This document shows positions 57,668 to 64,000 of a stretch of DNA of 64,000 bases, piece by piece. Made by a program: the position numbers and the translations under genes. The notes beneath the pieces are model-generated. The model did not search any database, was not told the DNA's origin, and saw only the letters and a list, made by a program, of their open reading frames with translations. Origin of the DNA: Halorubrum sp. CBA1229 (GTDB taxonomy: Archaea; Halobacteriota; Halobacteria; Halobacteriales; Haloferacaceae); NCBI RefSeq assembly GCF_003721435.2, contig NZ_CP054586.1, positions 1-64,000 of the forward strand, given 5' to 3'. The stretch's first letter is position 1, and the number at the start of each line of letters is the position of its first letter.

Positions 57668-58927
57668 ATGCCATCGATAGATTACAGTAGCGCAGCAGAC
57701 GTCACAAAACGACTTGAAGAGCGACTGGTGGAATCACTCACTGGTGAAACGAGTGTCAGTCGCCGCACGGTCCTCGGCGGGCTCGGTGTTGCCGGGAGTG
57801 CAGCAGTCGGACTCGGGAGCTCCCGAGCAGCTGCCTCGTCCGATCACGACGATGAGGGTGAACACGGTAACTTCGGTGCAGTGGGCGAATACCGGGATTT
57901 GGATTTCGACCCCCACGAATTCCTCACTGCGTTCAATACCGGAGAGAGCGGACAGGATAACGTTCCCCAACAGGTCTACGAAGAGGACGGCCAAACCGTA
58001 CGGGAATTCGAGTTCACTGCCGTCGACACGACGATCACGATTGCGCCGGGCATCGAGTTCTCGGCGTGGGCGTACAACGGCCAGGTGCCGGGCCCGACGA
58101 TCCGTGCCGTCGAGGGCGACCTCATCCGCGTGAAGTTCACGAACCTGGGACGACACGCGCACACGATCCATCCACACCTGAAGAACCTCAACCCGCGAAT
58201 GGATGGGATTCCACAAAACGGGCCTGGCGTTCTCGATACGGGTGAGTCATTCACGTACGAATGGCTCGCCCAACCCGCCGGCACGCACTTCTATCACTGC
58301 CACTCACTCCCGCTGAAAGAGCACATCCACCGCGGACTCTACGGCACGATCATCGTCGATCCGGACCCCGAACGCGTTAGGGAGAATCCACGCGAGTACG
58401 TCAACTACCCGGGCCCGATTACCGACGACTTCCGAGAGCAGCTCGTCGAAGAGGCGAAGAGCCGGAATCACGAGTACGCCGAAAACGACGCCGTCAACGA
58501 GATGGTGATGGTGATGAACTCGTTCGACACCAACTTCGACGGCGGTAACGAGGTCTACGCGGCGAATACACGGGCATTCGGATACGGAGTCGGTGACACC
58601 GACGGTAACGGCAACTGGACGGCGGGTGAGACGAAACGCCCCATCCAGATCGACAAGAACGAACGCCAGCGCGTGTACCTCTCCAATGCAACGGAGTTCG
58701 ACCTCATTAACTCGTTCCACACGCATTCGCAGTTCTTCGACTACTACGACCACGGAACGACGCTGACGCCGACGAATAAGACCGTGGACACGATCATGCA
58801 ATGCCAGGCGCAGCGTGGTATCATCGAGATCGACTACTCTGACCACGAGCCCGGGCTGTACATGTTCCACGCCCATCAGTCGGAGTTCGCCGAACTGGGC
58901 TGGATGAGCTTCTTCGAGGTGGTATAA
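57668..58927 (+). CDS. Tat-exported multicopper oxidase
   Basis: Protein of 419 aa with twin-arginine signal SRRTVLGGLGVAGSAAVGLG (31-50). Cupredoxin domain one has copper ligands RHAHTIHPH (163-170) and THFYHCHSLPLKEHIHRG (207-222, with Cys211). Domain two has FHTHSQFFD and MFHAHQSEFAELGWM (401-413). In the first type-1 site Leu occurs where nitrite reductases have the axial Met (HRGLYG). Closer to laccase/NirK-type two-domain oxidases. Oxidises a metal or organic donor outside the cell. Operon with the ZIP gene (1 bp gap); DtxR boxes upstream suggest a Mn/Fe link. Confidence 0.9.
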   Translation: MPSIDYSSAADVTKRLEERLVESLTGETSVSRRTVLGGLGVAGSAAVGLGSSRAAASSDHDDEGEHGNFGAVGEYRDLDFDPHEFLTAFNTGESGQDNVPQQVYEEDGQTVREFEFTAVDTTITIAPGIEFSAWAYNGQVPGPTIRAVEGDLIRVKFTNLGRHAHTIHPHLKNLNPRMDGIPQNGPGVLDTGESFTYEWLAQPAGTHFYHCHSLPLKEHIHRGLYGTIIVDPDPERVRENPREYVNYPGPITDDFREQLVEEAKSRNHEYAENDAVNEMVMVMNSFDTNFDGGNEVYAANTRAFGYGVGDTDGNGNWTAGETKRPIQIDKNERQRVYLSNATEFDLINSFHTHSQFFDYYDHGTTLTPTNKTVDTIMQCQAQRGIIEIDYSDHEPGLYMFHAHQSEFAELGWMSFFEVV

Positions 58928-58928
58928 T

Positions 58929-60179
58929 ATGGCGGATAAGACAGAAGATTCGACGACGGACGGTGGTGTATCAGCCGAAACCGAGACCACACAGCCGCTC
59001 GGCCTTCCGAAATGGGTCAGTGCGGTCCTCCCGATCGTGTTGCTCGTACTCGTCCTGGGTGTGTTCGCATTCACGTCACCGCTCGCCGGAGTTCAGAGCG
59101 GCACACCGCTTCCCGACGTGACGATCACACATACGACCCTTCCGAGCGACGAAACGGTCGTCTTGCACGTGACGAACAACGGGCCCGAATCTGTGACGAT
59201 ATCACAGGTCCTCGTCGATGAGGCCTACTGGAATTTTCAGGTCGAAGGAGCTGGTGGCGACCAAACACTCGCCCCGATGGAAAGCGCACAGATCGTGATT
59301 CCGTATCACTGGAATCCGGGGTGGGACCTCGGAGTCACCCTCGTCCTCTCTGACGGAGCCACGTTCCACAACACGATCGTCGCGCCGAGTCAATCACCCG
59401 GGTTTAGCCTCGGGCTGCTCGGGACGCTTGCAGTCATCGGGCTGTTCGTGGGCGTGATCCCAGTCGCATTAGGGATGCTGTGGTTCCCCTACATCAAGAC
59501 GATGAGCGATCGGTGGCTGCACGCCGTGCTCCTGTTTGCGGCCGGCGTACTGGGCTTCTTGGCGTTCGACGCCGGGTTCGAAGCGTTCGAGCTCGCCGAG
59601 AGGATTCCAGGCGCATACGAGGGCAACCTCTTGGTCGTCTTCGGGATATTCGGCGCACTATTACTCGTACAGGCGATCAGTGCGTGGCGTGAGGGCCGTG
59701 TCGCCGCTGGTGATAGTCGGGCGAGTAGCGGTCTCTGGATCGCCTATCTGGTCGCGATAGGAATCGGCCTGCACAACCTTGCGGAAGGACTTGCTATCGG
59801 GAGTTCGTTCGCACTCGGGCGCGTCTCGCTCGGTGCGTTCCTCGTGATCGGGTTCATGCTCCACAACGTGACGGAAGGTCCGGCTGTCGTCGCGCCGGTC
59901 GCCCGCGGAGAACGCCCGTCGCTCAAGCACTTCGCCGCACTCGGGGTGATCGCCGGCGCACCCGTCATCCTCGGTGGCTGGATCGGTAGTCTTGCATACT
60001 CGCCGACGATCGGTGCCTTCTTCCTCGCAATCGGGGTTGGTGCAATCCTACAGGTTGACTGGGAGATCGCGCGAATGGTTCGCGATGCCGGCGGTCGCGT
60101 AGCCAGCGCCACGAACCTGCTCGCGTTCCTGTTCGGCCTCGCCATCATGTACGTGACCGATCTCTTCGTTGTCCTCTAA
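58929..60179 (+). CDS. ZIP-family metal transporter with N-terminal extracellular domain
   Basis: Protein of 416 aa. N-terminal membrane anchor (AVLPIVLLVLVLGVFAFTSP), then a beta-sandwich of about 100 residues (VTITHTTLPSDETVVLHVTN) and a C-terminal ZIP transporter with about eight helices. ZIP motifs: GIGLHNLAEGLAIG and FMLHNVTEGPAVVAPVARGE, which form the metal site. Imports divalent metal (Mn, Fe or Zn) in ZIP families. Coupled to the multicopper oxidase, suggesting oxidation-linked uptake or detoxification. Confidence 0.88.
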   Translation: MADKTEDSTTDGGVSAETETTQPLGLPKWVSAVLPIVLLVLVLGVFAFTSPLAGVQSGTPLPDVTITHTTLPSDETVVLHVTNNGPESVTISQVLVDEAYWNFQVEGAGGDQTLAPMESAQIVIPYHWNPGWDLGVTLVLSDGATFHNTIVAPSQSPGFSLGLLGTLAVIGLFVGVIPVALGMLWFPYIKTMSDRWLHAVLLFAAGVLGFLAFDAGFEAFELAERIPGAYEGNLLVVFGIFGALLLVQAISAWREGRVAAGDSRASSGLWIAYLVAIGIGLHNLAEGLAIGSSFALGRVSLGAFLVIGFMLHNVTEGPAVVAPVARGERPSLKHFAALGVIAGAPVILGGWIGSLAYSPTIGAFFLAIGVGAILQVDWEIARMVRDAGGRVASATNLLAFLFGLAIMYVTDLFVVL

Positions 60180-60204
60180 TAGGATAACACTCGTTTTCGT
60201 TACA

Positions 60205-60627
60205 ATGGTCTCGAAGTTCTACAATCGACGATCGATATTGCGACTCAGCACCGCGACCCTAGCGACTCTAACCACCGCCGGGTGTCTAGGTGGACAGTCA
60301 TCGTCGGCCCAGACCGTCACGATGCCCGGCGACCTCACGTTCGAGCCGAAGACTGCAACGGTAGAAACAGGAGAGACGGTAACGTGAACGAACGAGAGTG
60401 ACATCGATCACACGGTCACAGCGTATGAAGAGGAGGTTCCAGACGAGGCCGCGTACTTCGCAAGTGGTGGCTTCGAATCAGAGCGTGCTGCGAGGAATCG
60501 GGTCACCGAGGGGCTCATCGCTCCGGGCGAGAACTACGAGCACACGTTCGAGGAACCTGGAACGTACGGGTACTTTTGTATCCCACACGAGAGTTCGGGG
60601 ATGGTCGGGACAGTTCGAGTAAGATAA
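60205..60627 (+). pseudogene. Plastocyanin/halocyanin-like lipoprotein with in-frame TGA
   Basis: Reading frame of 140 codons from ATG 60205 to TAA 60627, broken by TGA at 60385-60387 (codon 61). The signal has a lipobox (TTAGCLGG). After the TGA the frame continues as a complete blue-copper domain with ligands His69, Cys125, His128 and Met133 (YFCIPHESSGMVGTV). Homologues have Trp (VTWTN) where TGA stands, so a single TGG to TGA change explains it. Either a recent pseudogene, a sequencing error, or readthrough. Confidence 0.85.
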
Positions 60628-60796
60628 CGAAGTTACTGTAGACAGATCTCCAAGATTGAGCGTGTCATATCGCCAGCTGTTCGACGCTAATCTGTTCATT
60701 GATCGATTGACTGACGCTGGATATTCGGTCGGATGAGATAAATTTTCTTCTTCGAAGACAAGTTGGTTTAATCAAAATATCTTTACATCAAAGTGG
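60628..60796. other. Gap between convergent genes
   Basis: 169 bases, AT-rich toward 60730-60780 (AAATTTTCTTCTTCGAAG). No gene and no clear hairpin. Confidence 0.4.
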
Positions 60797-61537
60797 TCAC
60801 ACGACTGTGAGGAGCGCATCCGAAGCGGCGCTGACGATTGCCTCCCAGAGGCTGTTGTGACCGAACACCGCTTCCGGGCCGGTTGCTATCCCTAAAACCG
60901 TGTCCACCCCGAAGAACGCAAACAGTGCCGCCCCGGCGTAGTGGGCCTTCCGGACGTCGAAGCGGTGTGAGAACGTGTGGAAGAAGTACGCATTCGCAAG
61001 GCTTACCGGTATAATGACCAACATTTCGCCTGCCCAGATGGCAGCACTAGCCCCGTACTGTGCCGCCAGCCCGATGGTGACGAGTTGTGTCTTGTCGCCG
61101 AACTCCCCGGCTGCCATAATCGCGAAGATGGTGAGGAACTCGCCCAGCTGCCCGCCGATCGTGTAGCCGAACGCTTCGAACTCCGGGTTGATGTCCGTGA
61201 TCCGTGTCCCGACGACGCCACCGTCCGTCTGTGTGCCGCTCTCGACTGGGACGTTGTGCCCACCAGGGGCTGACCGGACGAGTAACACCGCGAACAGCAG
61301 GAAGAGCGCCGCCGTAATCCCGTCGAGGACGACGCCCGGGAGCGCCTGCTGGAGCGCCTGACCGAACAGGATCTCGAGGACGGTCCAGCCCGCGAACGCC
61401 GTCCCGGCCGCCGCGACGACCAGCAGTGGCTTGAACCGGGTCGAGAGCCCGGCGATGATGAACTGGACCTTCTCGCCCGGCAGGACGGTGAGCTGCGCGA
61501 TGGCCGCGATTACGACGATCTCCAGAAACGGCGTCAT
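60797..61537 (-). CDS. GDT1/TMEM165-family cation transporter (probable Mn exporter)
   Basis: Protein of 246 aa with six membrane helices in two halves. The second half has the UPF0016 signature AGEFGDKTQL (145-150). In the first half the matching motif is degenerate (LTVLPGEKVQF, Gly21-Glu22-Lys23) and lacks the Asp. GDT1/MneA-like proteins export Mn(II). The start overlaps the upstream repressor gene by ATGA (61534-61537), so the pair is co-transcribed. Mn-dependent control is the natural reading. Confidence 0.88.
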   Translation of the reverse strand: MTPFLEIVVIAAIAQLTVLPGEKVQFIIAGLSTRFKPLLVVAAAGTAFAGWTVLEILFGQALQQALPGVVLDGITAALFLLFAVLLVRSAPGGHNVPVESGTQTDGGVVGTRITDINPEFEAFGYTIGGQLGEFLTIFAIMAAGEFGDKTQLVTIGLAAQYGASAAIWAGEMLVIIPVSLANAYFFHTFSHRFDVRKAHYAGAALFAFFGVDTVLGIATGPEAVFGHNSLWEAIVSAASDALLTVV

Positions 61538-62238
61538 GCGTCACCCCGGTGCTCGACGCCCGCCGGGTCGTCGGCGTCGTTCAGATGGGTCACGCGGATT
61601 GACGTCGCAACCCCTTCGGGAATGGCTTGCTCAGTGTCGTCGACATCCAGAGTAATCATGCCGAACGGGGCGACATCGACAATACGGACCGCCGTTCCTG
61701 GCGTGATCCCGACGTCGGCCAAGTACGCAAGATCATCCTCGTCGCGATCACTGACGCGAGTGATGGTCACTCGATCGCCGACCTCACAGGCTGACAGGGG
61801 TGTCATCGGGTCCTGATTCGGTGGCTCTAGATCTTCACCTGGAATTGGATCGCCGTGGGGGTCTCGCCGAGGATTCTCAAGCGTCTCGGCGAGCCGGCGT
61901 TCGAATTCCTCGCTGATGTGGTGTTCGAGTCTGTCGGCTTCTTCGTGGACCTGCTCCCAAGGGTAATCGAGGTGGTCGGCCAGATAGGTTTCGAGGAGCC
62001 GGTGATGCCGGAGTACTTCGACTGCAACGGTTTCGCCGTCGTCAGTGAGTTCGCTTCCTTGGTACGGTTCGCGTGCGATCAGTCCCTGCGCTTCAAGTCG
62101 GTCGAGCGTACTCGTGACCGTCGCCTGTGCCTTGTCGAGACGGTCGGCGATAGCGGATGTCGCAACCGGTGGATCCTCCTCCTGCTGGAGATGGTAGATC
62201 GTTTTGAGGGTATCCTCGACAACTGGACTCGGAGACAT
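61534..62238 (-). CDS. DtxR/MntR-family metal-dependent repressor, second copy
   Basis: Protein of 234 aa starting MSPSPVVEDTLKTIYHLQQE. wHTH with ATSAIADRLDKAQATVTSTL; metal ligand segments VLRHHRLLETYLADHLDYPW and EEADRLEHHISEEFE; C-terminal FeoA-like domain with DRVTITRVSDRDEDDLAYLA. It aligns along its length with 56862-57539. A consensus box at 62250-62263 lies 12 bp upstream of ATG 62238. Probable Mn-responsive repressor of the GDT1 gene. Confidence 0.93.
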   Translation of the reverse strand: MSPSPVVEDTLKTIYHLQQEEDPPVATSAIADRLDKAQATVTSTLDRLEAQGLIAREPYQGSELTDDGETVAVEVLRHHRLLETYLADHLDYPWEQVHEEADRLEHHISEEFERRLAETLENPRRDPHGDPIPGEDLEPPNQDPMTPLSACEVGDRVTITRVSDRDEDDLAYLADVGITPGTAVRIVDVAPFGMITLDVDDTEQAIPEGVATSIRVTHLNDADDPAGVEHRGDA

Positions 62239-62249
62239 ATAACTACCAT

Positions 62250-62263
62250 TTAGATTCGTCTAA
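62250..62263. promoter_or_regulatory. DtxR/MntR box upstream of second repressor gene
   Basis: TTAGATTCGTCTAA, perfect TTAGA-N4-TCTAA. Confidence 0.75.
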
Positions 62264-62332
62264 TTTAATATTTGGGAACCATCGTGAAGGATCCCGATTC
62301 AGTCGAGTTTCACGAAAAGCCATCGGGAGAAT

Positions 62333-63406
62333 TCATTCCATTAGCAGCAGGTGAAGTGCGTACACTGAGGGAAAGTTGATGAAAAGATGTTGACCGTCTT
62401 TTGAGACATTAATTAGGAAGCCTACGAACACAGTTGGGATAGAAATTTGGTCAAGAGCAGTATCGATCGCTGTTGTAAGTTCGTTGAGTGAGTCGAAGAA
62501 CCGGTTGCTGAGAGCTGCTTGGGGCTGTCTCCAACATTCCTCGACAGGGTTCAACTCCGGCGAATATGACGGGAGCGTCACAAAGGCGAGGTCGTCACGG
62601 GCCGCGAGGTCCGTGACAGCCGATGTCTGAAAATACGGTGCGCTATCGAGCACGACGATCAGATCCTCTTCAAATTCGTCACATAGTGCTAAAATGAAAT
62701 GTTTTGCGTGATCAGCGGTGACGTACTCGGGAAGCCGTGAGAAAAAGCGATCGCCGTCCTCGGTGATCGCGCCGAGCAAGCACGTCCACTTCCGTTGACC
62801 GGATAATTCGACAGAAGGCCGCGTGCCGCGCGGAAACCACGCGGCTCGACTTGGACGGATTTCTTGGTTTGATCGATACAGACTACTGTGGCGTCTATCT
62901 CTCGCCGCTTTTTTTGATCTCGTCGTGAAACGCTTCTTGATCGTCTTCGTCGGATTCAGTGGCTGAACGGCGTGGCTTTTGATAGCTCAATCCTGCCTCT
63001 TTCAACAACCGCCGACAACTCGGAAGTGAATACTCGACGCCGTACGTTTCTTCGAGAAATTCTTTGACAAGCACCGGCGTCCACGCCGGCGCGTCAAAAC
63101 CGATCTCTTTGGGTGATGCGTGGACAGTGTGTCCAAATTCTTGCTTCTGTTTTTCTGATAATTTTCGCTTTCGACCAGATCGATGAGCATCAGTTACAGC
63201 CTGTTCAAGTGGCTCGTCAGTATCGAGTCGGTTGAGCCAGCTGTAGATCGTTCGTCGGCCGGTGTCGTGCCACTCGGCAAGTTCAGTCTGTGTGACGCCG
63301 TTTTTGTACGCGATCGCAGCTAACAACGTTGCGTCGGCTTGTTTCCGTCGACGTTGTCAAGCGCGTCTTAGAGTTCTTCGACGGAGATCTCGTCGAGATG
63401 ATCCAT
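62333..63406 (-). pseudogene. Decayed IS630-family transposase
   Basis: Minus-strand remains of a haloarchaeal IS630 transposase. The N-terminal part begins at ATG 63406 (MDHLDEISVEEL) and is interrupted by TAA, then a frameshift. The largest piece (62895-63326) has the HTH (GVTQTELAEWHDTGRRTIYS). The C-terminal piece (62333-62779) has LIVVLDSAPYF and the YSPELNPVEECW motif of the DDE domain. Between them the frame shifts at an A7 run and again near 62825 (IDQTKKSVQVE lies in a third frame). Several independent lesions show it is inactive. Terminal inverted repeats were not identified. Confidence 0.85.
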
Positions 63407-63465
63407 TAGATACTGTACAGCACTCCGTGCGGATAGTTCTAATTTCTACTATAATTAAGCCATGG

Positions 63466-64000
63466 TCACCCCAGCGGTTGATATCGTGGAAGCATCGGCG
63501 TTGGAACAGTGATGCCGATTGCCATCAATCCATGTCCCAACAAAACGTATCCCAGCAGAATGAAGGCGATACCGAGGAGACGATGGAGTCGTCGGCGATG
63601 AATGGCATCGACGGACTCAATAAGCGTTCCATAAGCGAAAACGGCTGGTATCGTCCCAATACCAAGCGTCGCTAACGCGAGAAAACCGGATACAGCAGAT
63701 CCCGTCGCGAATGCGAACAGGTACGCGGGATACAGTATCGGACAGGGGAGCAACCCATGAAGCGCACCGAGGCCAACGATTCCAGGAGTATTTACGTATC
63801 GGTCAACGCGAACAGCGATCCAATTGGTTACTCTCTGTACTCCAGGAATTCCGAGACCAGCAGCACCTCCGAGAAGATATTTCACACCGGATACGATGAT
63901 GAATATCCCGATCAAAATACCGACGCCGCCCCGGACGGAATCGGCGATTGCGGTTATTTGGTCCGCTGAAATAAACACGAAACCACCAAGCGCGCCGAAC
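63466..64000 (-). CDS. SafE/DsbD-like membrane protein (cut by window edge)
   Basis: C-terminal 177 residues of a membrane protein; the frame continues beyond the right edge (FGALGGFVFISADQ). Features: GVGILIGIFIIVSGVKYLLG, GALHGLLPCPILYPAYLFAF with the Pro-Cys motif, and FLALATLGIGTIPAVFAYGT. This resembles the sulfite exporter TauE/SafE and urease/cytochrome accessory (DsbD-like) family, which handles metals or thiols. Start lies outside the window. Confidence 0.75.
   Translation of the reverse strand, partial: FGALGGFVFISADQITAIADSVRGGVGILIGIFIIVSGVKYLLGGAAGLGIPGVQRVTNWIAVRVDRYVNTPGIVGLGALHGLLPCPILYPAYLFAFATGSAVSGFLALATLGIGTIPAVFAYGTLIESVDAIHRRRLHRLLGIAFILLGYVLLGHGLMAIGITVPTPMLPRYQPLG

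Noticed and set aside
62333-63406. Two separate functional genes for an IS630 element
   Set aside because: Conserved transposase segments lie in three frames and there is a nonsense codon near the start, so it is one broken gene.

Overview
The window looks like part of a haloarchaeal (class Halobacteria) megaplasmid or replicon island. The predicted proteins are strongly acidic. Haloarchaeal hallmarks include an Orc1/Cdc6 initiator, an extra TFB, a Tat-lipoprotein, a Bat-type HTH regulator, a halocyanin-like blue copper protein and many small Cys-rich zinc-ribbon proteins known only from haloarchaea. No rRNA, tRNA or CRISPR array was seen. All family assignments come from reading motifs; no database search was run.

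Layout. (1) 1-2.9 kb: Orc1/Cdc6 gene embedded in copies of one repeat (CCCCTATCGATTTGTT) that change orientation around 2.36-2.49 kb, which looks like the replication origin. (2) 2.9-7.8 kb: wHTH regulator, DUF6788-like and SWIM zinc-finger proteins, ArdC-like antirestriction protein, and a TIM-barrel protein resembling DpdA/TGT enzymes. (3) 7.9-13.7 kb: metal and oxidative stress (metallochaperone, P1B-ATPase with a YPC motif, ArsR regulator, mercuric reductase, HxlR regulator, peroxiredoxin). (4) 13.7-24 kb: plasmid accessory genes in paralogous sets plus two nucleotidyltransferase/wHTH gene pairs. (5) 24.1-28.4 kb: a tight four-gene operon (membrane protein, unknown protein, Panacea-like protein, Rad50/SMC-like ATPase), a candidate new defence or conflict system. 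(6) 28.5-36 kb: a second P1B-ATPase with its HTH regulator, more accessory genes, and TFB. (7) 36.3-40.4 kb: OB-fold protein, a very hairpin-rich 0.7 kb gap, and a third nucleotidyltransferase/wHTH pair. (8) 40.6-55 kb: primase-like protein, a degenerate repeat array, and one long type IV secretion/conjugation-like operon (pilin-like protein, surface proteins, VirB6-like, PrgI-like, VirB4, and a HerA/VirD4-like ATPase fused to a nuclease-like domain). (9) 55-57.5 kb: exonuclease VII subunits, a tiny histone-fold protein and a DtxR/MntR regulator. (10) 57.6-64 kb: a metal island (multicopper oxidase, ZIP transporter, blue copper pseudogene, GDT1 transporter, second DtxR/MntR), a decayed IS630-type transposase, and the end of a SafE/DsbD-like membrane protein.

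Two repeated regulatory elements tie the plasmid backbone together. One is an inverted repeat, TTAACCAACA-N20-22-TGTTGGTTAA, found seven times in intergenic regions, including upstream of the secretion operon. The other is a short GC-rich hairpin directly after a GTTTGT/GTTTTT box, found just upstream of about 19 genes. They suggest a coordinated plasmid regulon. Separately, four TTAGA-N4/5-TCTAA boxes mark a DtxR/MntR regulon in the metal island.
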